Shown: positions 18,930-27,836, counted from the stretch's first letter. The stretch: DNA of 64,000 bases from Lichenibacterium minor (GCF_004137685.1 NZ_QYBB01000003.1:62001-126000); one strand, 5' to 3'. Program-made: numbers and translations. The notes: generated by a model not told the origin, from the sequence alone.

Positions 18930-19864
18930 GCGACCTCACACCCGGGGGAACGTCGGAAAGCGGCCGCGGCGGCGTGAGCTGGTACGAGGCTTCGGCCCGC
19001 CAGCGCGTGCGCCTGCTGCTCGACGCGGGCAGCTTCACCGAGTTCGTCGGCCCCGAGCAGCGCGAAACGAGCCCGCACCTCCAGGTCTTCGACCTGCCCG
19101 AGCAGTTCGACGACGGCATGGTGGTGGGGGCCGGCACGCTGGGCGGCGGGGCCGTGCTGGTCGCCGCCCAGGAGGGGCGCTTCATGGGCGGCGCCTTCGG
19201 CGAAGTCCACGGCGCCAAGCTCACCGGCCTGCTTCGCGCCGCGCGGGACCTGACGTCGACGCCCGTGTTGATCCTGTTCGACACCGGCGGCGTGCGCCTC
19301 CAGGAAGCCAACGCCGGCGAACTCGCCATCGCGGAGATCATGCGGGCCGTGGTGGAGGCGCGCCATGCCGGCGTGACGGTCTTGGGCCTCGTCGGCGGCC
19401 GCAGCGGCTGCTTCGGCGGCGGCGGGCTGATCGCGGGCTGCTGCTCGGCGCTCGCCGTGTCGGAACAGGGCCGCATCGGCGTGTCGGGCCCGGAGGTGAT
19501 CGAGACCAACCGCGGCGTCGAGGAGTTCGACTCCAAGGACCGCCCGCTCGTGTGGCGCACCACCGGCGGCAAGCACCGCCGGCTGATCGGCGGCGCCGAC
19601 GCCTTCGCGGACGACACCGTGGACGCGTTTCGCGCCTGCGCCCTCGACCTGCTGCGGACGACGGGGCCGCTGACGCTCGACACGCTGCGGAACGAGCAGG
19701 CGCGCCTGCGGGAGCGCCTCGACCGCTTCGGCGCCTGCGCCGACGCCCGCGACGTGTGGGCGAAGCGGGGCGTCGACGACGCCGGGGCCGTGCCGGGCCT
19801 GCCCGCCGACGATTTCATCGCCCTCGCGGGCCGTGTCGCGGAGCCCTCGCATGACGCTCGATGA
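18926..19864 (+). CDS. mdcD: Malonate decarboxylase beta subunit
   Basis: With MdcE it forms the decarboxylase that releases CO2 from malonyl-S-ACP and regenerates acetyl-S-ACP. The 312-residue protein is of the carboxyltransferase/crotonase fold, with the acyl-binding glycine motifs ILFDTGGVRLQEANAGE and VGGRSGCFGGGG. A strong site TTGGAGGAAGG lies in the end of mdcC just before ATG 18926. The 3' end overlaps mdcE by 14 bases, which should couple synthesis of the two partner subunits. Confidence 0.94.
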   Translation: MSDLTPGGTSESGRGGVSWYEASARQRVRLLLDAGSFTEFVGPEQRETSPHLQVFDLPEQFDDGMVVGAGTLGGGAVLVAAQEGRFMGGAFGEVHGAKLTGLLRAARDLTSTPVLILFDTGGVRLQEANAGELAIAEIMRAVVEARHAGVTVLGLVGGRSGCFGGGGLIAGCCSALAVSEQGRIGVSGPEVIETNRGVEEFDSKDRPLVWRTTGGKHRRLIGGADAFADDTVDAFRACALDLLRTTGPLTLDTLRNEQARLRERLDRFGACADARDVWAKRGVDDAGAVPGLPADDFIALAGRVAEPSHDAR

Positions 19865-20573
19865 GATCCTGCAGTCGCTGTTCCCCGACGGCCACGACAT
19901 CGCCCGCACCGACGGGCTGCTGTCGGGCTCGGCCACGATGAAGGGCGGCGCCGTCGCGGCGGTGATCGGCGTGGAAGGGCGCGCGCCGCTGGGCGTCGAC
20001 GGGGCGCTGAAGCTCGGCGGCCACGTCCTCGACGCGCTGGAGCGGGGCGGCGACGCCCCGGTGATCGTGCTGGTCGACAGCGACAGCCAGCGCATGAGCA
20101 AGCGCGACGAGCTCCTGGGCCTGAACGAGTTCCTGGCCCACCTCGCCAAGGGCCTGATCCTCGCCGACCTCCGGGGCCGGCCGACCGTGGGCATCCTGTA
20201 CGGGCACACGGCCGCGGGCGCCTTCATCGCCACCGCGCTGGCCACGCGGGTGCTCGTCGGGCTGCCCGGCGCCGAACCCGAGGTGATGGACCTGCCGTCC
20301 ATGGCGCGGGTGACGAAGCTGTCCGTCGAGGTTCTGACGGAGAAGGCGCGGTCGACCCCGGTCTTCGCGCCCGGGCTCGACAACCTCGCACGGACGGGCG
20401 GCGTGCTGGAAACGTGGGACCCGTCGAAGCCCCTCGCCGACCAGCTCGCCGCCGTGCTCGGCCGCGCCGACACGCGCGACCGGCGCGACGCGCTCGGCAA
20501 GGAGCGGGGCGGACGGCCCAAGGCGGCCGACATCGCCGAGCGGGTGCGTGAGCTCGCGACCCGCGCGGGCTGA
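19851..20573 (+). CDS. mdcE: Malonate decarboxylase gamma subunit
   Basis: Partner of MdcD in the decarboxylase; 240 residues. Visible family features are MTLDEILQSLFPDGHD at the start, VVLVDSDSQRMSKRDELLGLNEFLAHLAK-type helix (about 77-103, here beginning VIVLVDSDSQRMSK), and YGHTAAGAFIATALATRVL, whose glycine-rich turn forms the oxyanion pocket. ATG 19851 lies inside the end of mdcD. Its end overlaps the proposed start of mdcB by 26 bases. Confidence 0.92.
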   Translation: MTLDEILQSLFPDGHDIARTDGLLSGSATMKGGAVAAVIGVEGRAPLGVDGALKLGGHVLDALERGGDAPVIVLVDSDSQRMSKRDELLGLNEFLAHLAKGLILADLRGRPTVGILYGHTAAGAFIATALATRVLVGLPGAEPEVMDLPSMARVTKLSVEVLTEKARSTPVFAPGLDNLARTGGVLETWDPSKPLADQLAAVLGRADTRDRRDALGKERGGRPKAADIAERVRELATRAG

Positions 20574-21432
20574 CGCGCCGCACCGGGCCCGGGACCCTGA
20601 CGGCGTGGCGGCGCTGGCCGTCGACGGGCTCGACCGCGAGGTGGACGCCTGGCCGAAGCCGGGCCTGGTGAGCCGGATCGATCCGGGCAGCCACGACGAC
20701 ATGGATGCCGGCACGTTCCGCCGCAGCGCGGCCGCGCTCCGCCCGCACTTCGCCGCGCTGGCCGGGGCGGGGCGCGCGGGCGCCGGGATGGGGCGCCTGC
20801 GCGCCCTCGGCATCGCGGCGGAAGCCGACATGCTGGCGGCGACCGGCGGGGTGAACACGCATCGCGGCGCCATCTTCGGCCTGGGGCTGTTGTGCGCGGC
20901 CGCCGGGGCGGCGGACCGTCTCCCTTCGGCGGACACGGGCGAAACCGTTCCACGGCCCGCGCCATCCACCCTCGGCGACGCGGTCGCCGCCCTGTGGGGT
21001 GCCGCCATCCTGGACGGCCCCGCGCCGCTCCGTTCCCACGGTGCCGCGGCGCGCCGCCTGCACGGGGCGGGCGGCGCGCGCGCCGAGGCCGCCGCCGGCT
21101 TCCCGACCCTCTACCGCGTCGGCCTGCCCGCGCTCCGCCACGGCCGCCGCCTGGCACCCGGCGACGACGAAGCGGCCCGCGTGCACTGCTGCTTCGCCCT
21201 CGTGGCCGCCCTCGAAGACACCAGCGTCCTCCACCGCGGCGGCCCGGACGGCCTCGCCTTCGCGCGCCGCGAGGCCGCGGCCTTCACGGCCCGCGGCGGC
21301 GTCGGCGCGCCCGGCTGGCGCGGCGACGCGCTCCGCATCCACCGCGCCTTCGTCGAGCGCCGCCTGAGCCCCGGCGGCTCGGCGGACCTCCTCGCCATGA
21401 CGCTGTTCGTCGACGCCTGGGAGGCGCCATGA
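20548..21432 (+). CDS. mdcB: Triphosphoribosyl-dephospho-CoA synthase
   Basis: Makes 2'-(5''-triphosphoribosyl)-3'-dephospho-CoA from ATP and dephospho-CoA, precursor of the MdcC prosthetic group. It is a CitG/MdcB-family protein of about 294 residues: WPKPGLVSRIDPGSHDDMD, GVNTHRGAIFGLGLL and the C-terminal region LEDTSVLHRGG are diagnostic. The start is uncertain: GTG 20548 overlaps mdcE and gives the N-terminal residues the family needs; GTG 20605 would begin right at the conserved part. ATG of mdcH overlaps its stop (ATGA). Confidence 0.9.
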   Translation: MSSRPARADAPHRARDPDGVAALAVDGLDREVDAWPKPGLVSRIDPGSHDDMDAGTFRRSAAALRPHFAALAGAGRAGAGMGRLRALGIAAEADMLAATGGVNTHRGAIFGLGLLCAAAGAADRLPSADTGETVPRPAPSTLGDAVAALWGAAILDGPAPLRSHGAAARRLHGAGGARAEAAAGFPTLYRVGLPALRHGRRLAPGDDEAARVHCCFALVAALEDTSVLHRGGPDGLAFARREAAAFTARGGVGAPGWRGDALRIHRAFVERRLSPGGSADLLAMTLFVDAWEAP

Positions 21433-22364
21433 CCCTCGCCCTGCTCTGCTCCGGCCAGGGGCCGCAACACCCCGCGATGTTCGCCGTCACGGGCGACGCG
21501 CCCGCGGCGGCCCGCCTGTTCGACCATGCCGCCGCCCTGCTCGGCGGCCGCGACCCACGCGCGCTCGTGCGCGACGCCGACGACGCGACGCTGCACGGGA
21601 ACCGCGTCGGCCAGGTGCTCTGCACGCTGCAGGCCGTGGCGGCGCTGGCCGCCCTGCCCGGTCTGGTCGCAGGCCGGCGCATCGTGGCGGGATACAGCGT
21701 CGGCGAACTCGGGGCCTGGGCGGCGGCGGGGCTGATCCGCCCCGAAGCGGCGCTCGACCTCGCGGTCGCGCGCGCCGCCGCCATGGACGCCGCGAGCGAG
21801 CCCGGGGACGGGCTGCTCTTCGTGCGCGGCCTCGGCCGCGGTGCGGTGGACCGCCTGTGCGGCGAACACGGCGGCGCGGTGGCGATCGTCAATCCGGGCG
21901 ACGCCCTCGTGCTCGGCGGCTCGGCGGGGGAGCTCACGGCCTTGGAAGGGGCCGCGCGGGCGGCCGGCGCGGGGCGCGTCGTACGGGTCGGCGTCCGGGT
22001 CGCGTCGCACACGGCCAGGCTGGCGGCGGCCTCGACGGCTTTCCGGGACGCGCTGTCCGCCGCCGAGGTCGCGACGCGGGTGCCGCCCGGGGTGCGGCTG
22101 CTGAGCGGGGTCGACGCCGCCCCCGTGCTGGACGTTTGGGCCGGGCTGGACAAGCTGGCGCGGCAGATCTCGACGACGATCCGCTGGGCGGACGGCCTCG
22201 CGGCGGCCGTGGAAGCGGGGGCGAGCGCGTTCCTCGAGCTCGGACCCGGCCGGGCGCTGGCCGAGATGGCGTCGGCCGCGCATCCCGGCGTGCCGGCCCG
22301 AAGCCTCGACGACTTCAGATCGGCCGACGGCGCGCGCGACTGGATCGGGCGCGTCGCCGTTTGA
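21429..22364 (+). CDS. mdcH: Malonate decarboxylase epsilon subunit (malonyl-CoA:ACP transacylase)
   Basis: Loads malonyl from malonyl-CoA onto the carrier subunit to start the cycle. The 311-residue acyltransferase has LLCSGQGPQHPAMF at the start, the nucleophile elbow GYSVGELGAW (serine in GxSxG, with Tyr replacing the usual His) and the second-half histidine in VASHTARLA. It is the last gene of the operon; a promoter-like TTGACA overlaps its stop codon. mdcG, usually just before mdcH, is absent. Confidence 0.93.
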   Translation: MTLALLCSGQGPQHPAMFAVTGDAPAAARLFDHAAALLGGRDPRALVRDADDATLHGNRVGQVLCTLQAVAALAALPGLVAGRRIVAGYSVGELGAWAAAGLIRPEAALDLAVARAAAMDAASEPGDGLLFVRGLGRGAVDRLCGEHGGAVAIVNPGDALVLGGSAGELTALEGAARAAGAGRVVRVGVRVASHTARLAAASTAFRDALSAAEVATRVPPGVRLLSGVDAAPVLDVWAGLDKLARQISTTIRWADGLAAAVEAGASAFLELGPGRALAEMASAAHPGVPARSLDDFRSADGARDWIGRVAV

Positions 22365-22389
22365 CAGACGCTGCATCCGCTCCTAGCTC
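22361..22389 (+). promoter_or_regulatory. Promoter-like sequence ahead of the RHH gene and hpnCDE
   Basis: A perfect consensus -35 hexamer TTGACA (22361-22366), 17-base spacer and TAGCTC (22384-22389) as a weak -10. It overlaps the mdcH stop and lies 32 bp before the small DNA-binding-like gene, so hpnCDE need not depend on the mdc transcript. Confidence 0.5.
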
Positions 22390-22421
22390 TCGTCGGGTCC
22401 CGATCCCGCTCCAGGCGCGCC

Positions 22422-22607
22422 ATGCCCCGGCCCCAGCTCTACCCGGTCAAGAAGGTGATCGGCTTCGACGACGCCATGCTGAAGGCCGTCGACGAGTGGC
22501 GCCGCACCCGCACGCCCATCCCCACGGTGTCGGACGCCATCCGCCAGATCCTCGCCAAGCACCTGAAGCAGAAGGGCTACATGCCGAAGCGCAACGCCGC
22601 CGAGTGA
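22422..22607 (+). CDS. Small ribbon-helix-helix-like protein
   Basis: A 61-residue basic protein, MPRPQLYPVKKVIGFDDAML at the start, then AVDEWRRTRTPIPTVSDAIRQILAKHLKQKG. A short strand (about 10-15) followed by two helices separated by a turn fits the ribbon-helix-helix DNA-binding fold (VSDAIRQIL is the typical second helix). Its targets are unknown. It sits 57 bp after mdcH and 86 bp before hpnC on the same strand, so it may regulate the hpn genes or itself. Confidence 0.7.
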   Translation: MPRPQLYPVKKVIGFDDAMLKAVDEWRRTRTPIPTVSDAIRQILAKHLKQKGYMPKRNAAE

Positions 22608-22693
22608 GCCGCGGCGCCCCGCGCCTTTCCACACCGGGGCTTTTCACATAAAGACACGGCCTCGACACCGGGCCGGCGGGACCAGACAGCAGC

Positions 22694-23578
22694 ATGACCA
22701 CAGCCAGCGACGTCGCGTCGGGCAAGACCCACACGGACGAGAATTTTCCCGTGGCGTCGCACCTCATCGCGGCCCGGCACCGGCCGGCCGTGATGGCCTT
22801 CTACCATTTCGTCCGCGCTGCCGACGACGTCGCCGACCACGCGACGCTGACGCCGGCGGAGAAGCTCGACCACCTCGACCGGCTGGAACAGGCCCTGCTG
22901 GGCCGCCGCGACGACGAGCCCGTGGCGCGCCCGCTGCGCGCCGTGCTGGCCGAGCGCCGCCTGACGCCGCGCCACGCCCAGGACCTCATCGCCGCCTTCC
23001 GGCTCGACGTCACCAAGAACCGCACGGCCGACTGGGCCGACCTCATCCACTATTGCAGCCTCAGCGCCATGCCGGTCGGCCGCTACGTCCTCGACGTGCA
23101 CGGCGAAAGCGAGTCCACCTGGGCGGCGTCGGACGCCGTCTGCGCGGCGCTGCAGATCATCAACCACCTGCAGGACTGCGGAAAGGACTTCCGCGACCTG
23201 GACCGCGTCTACATCCCCGACGACGCCCTGGCGGCCGCCGGCGTGCCGCACGAGGCGCTCGGCGCCGACCGGGCGTCCCCGGCGCTGCGGACGCTGTTCC
23301 GCGACCTCGCGGTCCGCACCATGGGCCTGCTCGACGAGGGCGGCGTCCTGCCCCGCCAGGTGGCCGACTTCCGCATGAGCCTCGAAACAGCGGTCATCAT
23401 CGCGCTGGCGCGCCACCTCACCACCACCCTGATGAGCCACGATCCCCTGAGCGAGCGCGTGCACCACAACAAGGCCGAATACCTGCGCATCGGCGGCGTC
23501 GGCGCGGCCCGCACCGCGGTCGGGCGCCTGTTCCGCAGGCCCGCGGCGCCGGCGGCCGCCCGGGTGGGCCGGGCATGA
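22694..23578 (+). CDS. hpnC: Hydroxysqualene synthase HpnC
   Basis: In the HpnCDE route, HpnD makes presqualene diphosphate from two farnesyl diphosphates, HpnC converts it to hydroxysqualene and HpnE reduces that to squalene for hopanoids. This 294-residue protein has the squalene/phytoene synthase fold with FVRAADDVADHA as first aspartate-rich motif and an altered second one, NHLQDCGKDFRDLDRVYIP. ATG 22694 has only a weak ribosome site. It overlaps hpnD by four bases. Hopanoid cyclase genes are not in the window. Confidence 0.93.
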   Translation: MTTASDVASGKTHTDENFPVASHLIAARHRPAVMAFYHFVRAADDVADHATLTPAEKLDHLDRLEQALLGRRDDEPVARPLRAVLAERRLTPRHAQDLIAAFRLDVTKNRTADWADLIHYCSLSAMPVGRYVLDVHGESESTWAASDAVCAALQIINHLQDCGKDFRDLDRVYIPDDALAAAGVPHEALGADRASPALRTLFRDLAVRTMGLLDEGGVLPRQVADFRMSLETAVIIALARHLTTTLMSHDPLSERVHHNKAEYLRIGGVGAARTAVGRLFRRPAAPAAARVGRA

Positions 23579-24417
23579 GCGCCGCGACCCAACCCGCGGT
23601 CGGCGTCGCCCAGGCCGCCCAGGCGGCCGGCTCGTCCTTCTACGCCGGCATGCGCATCCTGCCGAAGCCGCAGCGCGAAGCCATGTATGCCGTCTATGCC
23701 TTCTGCCGGGCCGTCGACGACGTGGCGGACGACGGCGGCACGCGCGAGGAGCGCTCCGCCGGCCTCGCCCGCTGGCGCGACGGCGTCGATGCCCTCTACG
23801 CCGGCCGGCCCACGCCCGACACGGCGCCGCTCGCCGAAGCGGTGCGCCGCTACGGCCTGAAGCGCGACGACTTCGTGGCCGTGATCGACGGCATGGCGAT
23901 GGACGCCGCGGAGGACATCCGCGCCCCCGACGAGGCCACGCTCGACCTCTACTGCGACCGCGTCGCCTCCGCGGTCGGCCGCCTGTCCGTGATGATCTTC
24001 GGCGTTTCGGACGCCAACGGCCGGGGCCTCGCCCACCACCTCGGCCGCGCCCTGCAGAAGACCAACATCCTGCGCGACATCGACGAGGATGCCGCCATGG
24101 GCCGCCTGTATCTGCCGCGCGAAAAGCTGGAAGCGGCGGGGATCACCACCACGGACCCGGCCGCGGTGGCGGCCCACCCCGCCCTGCCCAGCGTGTGCGC
24201 CCCCATCGTGAGCGAAGCGCGGCAGCACTTCGCCGAAGCCCAGGCCATCATGGCGCGCGAGCCCCGCCGCGCCACGCGGGCGCCGCGGCTGATGGGCGCC
24301 GTCTACGGCGCCGTGCTGGAAGCCACCGCCAAGCGGGGCTTCGCCGCCCCCCGCGAGCGCGTGAGGAAACCCAAGCTGCGATTGTTGATCTCGCTCGTCC
24401 GGCACGGCCTGTTCTGA
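23575..24417 (+). CDS. hpnD: Presqualene diphosphate synthase HpnD
   Basis: Condenses two farnesyl diphosphates to presqualene diphosphate. The 280-residue protein has intact aspartate-rich motifs CRAVDDVADDGG and LQKTNILRDIDEDAAMGR, then YLP, as needed for diphosphate-magnesium binding. ATG 23575 overlaps the hpnC stop (ATGA), and its own TGA shares one base with the hpnE ATG (TGATG), so the three proteins are made from one coupled transcript. Confidence 0.95.
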   Translation: MSAATQPAVGVAQAAQAAGSSFYAGMRILPKPQREAMYAVYAFCRAVDDVADDGGTREERSAGLARWRDGVDALYAGRPTPDTAPLAEAVRRYGLKRDDFVAVIDGMAMDAAEDIRAPDEATLDLYCDRVASAVGRLSVMIFGVSDANGRGLAHHLGRALQKTNILRDIDEDAAMGRLYLPREKLEAAGITTTDPAAVAAHPALPSVCAPIVSEARQHFAEAQAIMAREPRRATRAPRLMGAVYGAVLEATAKRGFAAPRERVRKPKLRLLISLVRHGLF

Positions 24418-25664
24418 TGCCCGGCACGATCCACGTCGTGGGCGCGGGCCTCGCCGGGCTCGCCGCCGCCCTGAAGCTCGACCCGGCGCGCAGGCGCGTC
24501 GTGCTGCACGAAGCGTCCCGCCACGCCGGCGGCCGCTGCCGCTCCTACCACGACCCGGCTCTCGGGATGGCGATCGACAACGGCAACCACCTCGTGCTGT
24601 CCGGCAATGCCGCGGTGGCGGACTATGTCGCGGCCGTGGGGGCCTCCGACAAGCTGAAGCCGACGCGCGACGCCGCCTTCGACTTCGCCGACCTCGCCAC
24701 GGGCGCGCGCTGGCAGGTGATCCCCAATGCCGGCCGCCTGCCCTGGTGGATCTTCGTGGCGCGCCGCCGCGTGCCGGGCACCGGCTGGCGCGACTATCTC
24801 GGCCTCGGCAAGCTGCTGCGCGCCGGCCCGCGCGACCGCATCCAGGACGTGATGCGCTGCGAGGGACCGCTGTGGGACCGGCTGTGGCATCCGCTGCTGG
24901 TCGCGGCCCTGAACACCGATCCGAAGACATCGTCGGCCGCGCTGGCCGGCGCGGTCATCCGCGAGTCGCTCGCCAAGGGGGGCGACGCCTGCCGGCCGCT
25001 CGTCGCCACCGAGGGTCTGGCCGAAGCCTTCGTCGACCCGGCGCTCGACACGCTGCGGAAGCGCGGCGTCGAGATCCGCTTCGACCACCGCCTGCGCGGC
25101 CTGACGCTGGACGGGGGCCGGGTGTCGGCGCTCGACTTCGCCGACGAGGAGTCGACCGTCCTTCAGCCCGGCGACGGCGTGATCCTGGCCGTGACGGCGC
25201 CGGTGGCCGCCACGCTGGTGCCGGGCCTGACGGTGCCGACGGACTTCCGCTCCATCGTCAACGCCCACTTCCTGGCGGACGCGCCCCCCGGCCATCCCCT
25301 GATGATCGGGCTGGTCAACAGCGCGTCGGAATGGGTCTTCTCCTTCGCGGGACGGCTGTCGGTGACGATCAGCGACGCCGACCGCTTCCTCGACACGCCG
25401 AAGGAGGAGCTGGTCGCCCGGCTGTGGCGCGAGGTCGCCGCCGTGACGGGCCACGATCCCGACGTGCTGCCGCGCCACCGCATCATCCGCGAGAAGCGCG
25501 CCACCTTCGCGGCCTCGCCCGAGCAGGACGCCCTGCGCCCCGGCCCCGAGACGGCCTGGCGCAACCTCGTGCTCGCCGGCGACTGGACCCAGACCGGCCT
25601 GCCGTCCACCATCGAGGGCGCGATCCGCTCCGGCAACCGGGCGGCGGCGCTGGCGATGCGGTGA
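24417..25664 (+). CDS. hpnE: Hydroxysqualene dehydroxylase HpnE
   Basis: FAD-dependent enzyme that reduces hydroxysqualene to squalene. The 415-residue amine-oxidase/phytoene-desaturase-like protein has the FAD dinucleotide motif VVGAGLAGLAAAL at 6-18, GGRCRSYHD, and the C-terminal FAD-binding ending LAGDWTQTGLPSTIEGAIRSG. It ends the hpnCDE unit; the next gene converges on it with a seven-base gap. Confidence 0.93.
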   Translation: MPGTIHVVGAGLAGLAAALKLDPARRRVVLHEASRHAGGRCRSYHDPALGMAIDNGNHLVLSGNAAVADYVAAVGASDKLKPTRDAAFDFADLATGARWQVIPNAGRLPWWIFVARRRVPGTGWRDYLGLGKLLRAGPRDRIQDVMRCEGPLWDRLWHPLLVAALNTDPKTSSAALAGAVIRESLAKGGDACRPLVATEGLAEAFVDPALDTLRKRGVEIRFDHRLRGLTLDGGRVSALDFADEESTVLQPGDGVILAVTAPVAATLVPGLTVPTDFRSIVNAHFLADAPPGHPLMIGLVNSASEWVFSFAGRLSVTISDADRFLDTPKEELVARLWREVAAVTGHDPDVLPRHRIIREKRATFAASPEQDALRPGPETAWRNLVLAGDWTQTGLPSTIEGAIRSGNRAAALAMR

Positions 25665-25671
25665 GGGCGCT

Positions 25672-26154
25672 TCAGGCGCCGCGCGCGGGTGGCTCGGCCA
25701 GTGCCGTCCAGGGCTGATATTCTTCGCTGGACGCCTGTTCCCAGCTGAAGGGAGCGTCGGCCGGAAACGCTTCCAGACCCATCCCCGTTTCGGCGGATGC
25801 CAGCCTGCGCGCCTGCGCATAGGCTTCGGCGAAGATGTCCGCCCGGCGCGGTTCGAGGCTCAAGTTCTCGTCCAGGTAGGCCGAAGCGTTGAAGCGCTCT
25901 CTCACGACCGTTCCCTGCCAGCTGCGGGTGAAGCGTTCCGGCTGGAACAGGACTTTGAGGAGATGGGCGGCGATCAGGCGATAGCACGAGCGCAGCGACG
26001 CGACCTGCGACCGTCCCACGCGCTCGATCTCCTCGGCCACGTTCTCCATGTCGACATCGTCGTAACGACCCTGACGCAGCAGGGCGGCCTGATGTCGTGA
26101 CCAGCCATAAACATCGTCCTCGTAGGACACGCCCCGCCGATCGCGCTCCTCCAT
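25672..26154 (-). CDS. DUF29 domain protein
   Basis: A 160-residue DUF29 protein: start SYEDDVYGWSRHQAALLRQG, then DVDMENVAEEIERVGRSQ, the helical LIAAHLLKVLFQPE, and RRADIFAEAYAQAR. DUF29 proteins are frequent in cyanobacteria and alphaproteobacteria but have no known biochemical role; some have been suggested to be linked to mobile or toxin-type genes, and nothing of that kind is adjacent here. ATG 26154 has a strong AGGAGG site. Divergent from the yggS gene. Confidence 0.85.
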   Translation of the reverse strand: MEERDRRGVSYEDDVYGWSRHQAALLRQGRYDDVDMENVAEEIERVGRSQVASLRSCYRLIAAHLLKVLFQPERFTRSWQGTVVRERFNASAYLDENLSLEPRRADIFAEAYAQARRLASAETGMGLEAFPADAPFSWEQASSEEYQPWTALAEPPARGA

Positions 26155-26238
26155 CGTCCAGCCCTCCTGCCCATGCCATAAGGGCCCCCCGCCGGGAGAA
26201 TGGACCCCGTCCCCCGGCCCTCCAATAGGACCAGCCCG

Positions 26239-26934
26239 ATGGCCGACACCGAGACCGCCCCCGACGACGTCCCCGCCCGCCTGGCCGCGGTGGCCGCGCA
26301 GGTGGCCCGCTCGGCGCGCGACGTCGGCCGCGATCCCGGCTCCGTGTCGCTCGTCGCGGTGTCGAAGACGCATGCCGCGGCGGTCGTCGCGCCCGCGCTC
26401 GAAGCCGGCCACCGCGCCTTCGGCGAGAACCGCGTGCAGGAAACCAAGGGCAAGTGGCTGGAGCTGCGCGAACGCTTCCCGGGCGTCGAGCTGCACCTCA
26501 TCGGCCCGCTCCAGTCCAACAAGGCCCGCGAGGCCGTCGAACTGTTCGACGTCATCGAGACGGTCGACCGCCCGAAGATCGCCGAAGCGCTGGCGGCCGA
26601 GATCGCGCGCGCCGGCAGGGCGGTGAAGCTCTTCGTCGAGGTCAACACCGGGGCGGAGCCGCAGAAGGCCGGCGTCCTGCCGGGCGACGCCGACGCCTTT
26701 CTGAAGCATTGCCGCGACGCGCTCGGCCTCGACGTCGCGGGGCTGATGTGCATCCCGCCGGCCGACGAGCAGGCGTCGCCGCATTTCGCGCTGCTCGCCA
26801 AGATCGCCGCAGCCAACGGGGTCCCAGGTCTGTCGATGGGCATGAGCTCGGACTTCGAGCTCGGCATCCAGCTCGGCGCCACCCACGTCCGCGTGGGCAC
26901 GGCGATCTTCGGGGCGCGCCCGCCGCTGCGCTGA
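26239..26934 (+). CDS. YggS-family PLP homeostasis protein
   Basis: A 231-residue pyridoxal-phosphate-binding protein of the YggS/PROSC family, which maintains PLP and amino acid balance rather than acting as a racemase. The PLP lysine is in LVAVSKTH, followed by FGENRVQET, LIGPLQSNKAR, the strand VNTGAEPQKAG, and SMGMSSDFELGIQLGATHVRVGTAIFG, which grips the phosphate. ATG 26239 has AGGA upstream. A start at 26200 would overlap the promoter area and adds nothing conserved. Confidence 0.93.
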   Translation: MADTETAPDDVPARLAAVAAQVARSARDVGRDPGSVSLVAVSKTHAAAVVAPALEAGHRAFGENRVQETKGKWLELRERFPGVELHLIGPLQSNKAREAVELFDVIETVDRPKIAEALAAEIARAGRAVKLFVEVNTGAEPQKAGVLPGDADAFLKHCRDALGLDVAGLMCIPPADEQASPHFALLAKIAAANGVPGLSMGMSSDFELGIQLGATHVRVGTAIFGARPPLR

Positions 26935-27009
26935 CGCCCCGCTTTCGATCGGGGATCGTGGAACGCCCCAGGGCGTCGCCGTGTTTCCGCCCGAACAGGG
27001 AGAAACGCG

Positions 27010-27711
27010 ATGGACAGTGACCCGCAGGCCCGGAGCCGCCAGACCGTGACGGCCTTCTTCGAATCGCAGGGGGAAGCCGACCACGCCAAGGCCGACCTGC
27101 TGGCCGCCGGCTTCGCCGAAGCCGACATCCACGTCGTGGCCGGCGAGGCCGTGCAGGGACACGCGGCGCCGCACCGCGACGTCGGCCTGTTCCGCGCCCT
27201 CCTCGACATCTTCGTCTTCATGCCGGAGGACGACAAGGCGACCTACCAGGAGGGCCTGAACCGCGGCGGCGTCGCGCTCGCGGTCCACACCGGCGAGGCC
27301 GGCTACGAGCGCGCCATCGACATCCTCGACCGCGACGGCGCCGTGAACCTCGACGAGCGCGAAACGGAGTGGAAGGCGGGGGGATGGTCGCGGCCGCTCG
27401 CCGCCGAAGCGCGGCGCGACCCGGCCGACGCGGCGGATGCCGACAGCGCGCAGCGTCACGACCCGCTCGTGGACGCGGGCGCGGTGCGGGACGTCCGCGA
27501 GCGCATCGGCGTCGGGACCGCGAACCCGAGCGCCGGCATCGACCTCGCGCCCGAGTCGGCCGTGTCGCCCGGCCCCGAGCGCACCCCCATCCCCGGCGAG
27601 GAGGAAGCGTCCCTGACGTCGCGGCGCGACACCGGGCACGGGCGGGCGCGGGTCCGCTCCTACATCGGCTCCGTCGGCGGCATGCCGACGGGCATCGACC
27701 CCGCGATCTGA
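27010..27711 (+). CDS. Hypothetical protein with stress-protein-like N-terminal domain
   Basis: A 233-residue soluble protein. The first about 110 residues (TVTAFFESQGEADHAKADLL, FVFMPEDDKATYQEGLNRGG, ALAVHTGEAGYERAIDIL) look like the general-stress 17M/YsnF-type module with a beta-alpha-beta pattern. The second half is acidic, low in hydrophobic residues and probably disordered. AGGGAGA precedes ATG 27010. The role is unknown; a link to desiccation or stress is only suggested by the fold. Confidence 0.65.
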   Translation: MDSDPQARSRQTVTAFFESQGEADHAKADLLAAGFAEADIHVVAGEAVQGHAAPHRDVGLFRALLDIFVFMPEDDKATYQEGLNRGGVALAVHTGEAGYERAIDILDRDGAVNLDERETEWKAGGWSRPLAAEARRDPADAADADSAQRHDPLVDAGAVRDVRERIGVGTANPSAGIDLAPESAVSPGPERTPIPGEEEASLTSRRDTGHGRARVRSYIGSVGGMPTGIDPAI

Positions 27712-27718
27712 CGCGCGC

Positions 27719-27744
27719 GACGGGGACGCATCGGCATCCCCGTC
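27719..27744. terminator. Hairpin after the stress-like gene
   Basis: GACGGGGA (27719-27726) pairs perfectly with TCCCCGTC (27737-27744) around a 10-base loop, eight bases after the stop. No U-run follows, so this is a weak or factor-assisted terminator at best. Confidence 0.4.
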
Positions 27745-27836
27745 GATCGACGCGGAATTAACTATGACCGGCGCTCGCGACCGCGGCGATCGGCGCGGTT
27801 GAGCGGGGCTTAAGCGGTGCGACGCAATCTGCCCGG

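Noticed and set aside
26152..26241. Toxin-antitoxin role for the DUF29 gene
   Set aside because: No small partner gene is next to it; the neighbour is the housekeeping yggS gene on the other strand.
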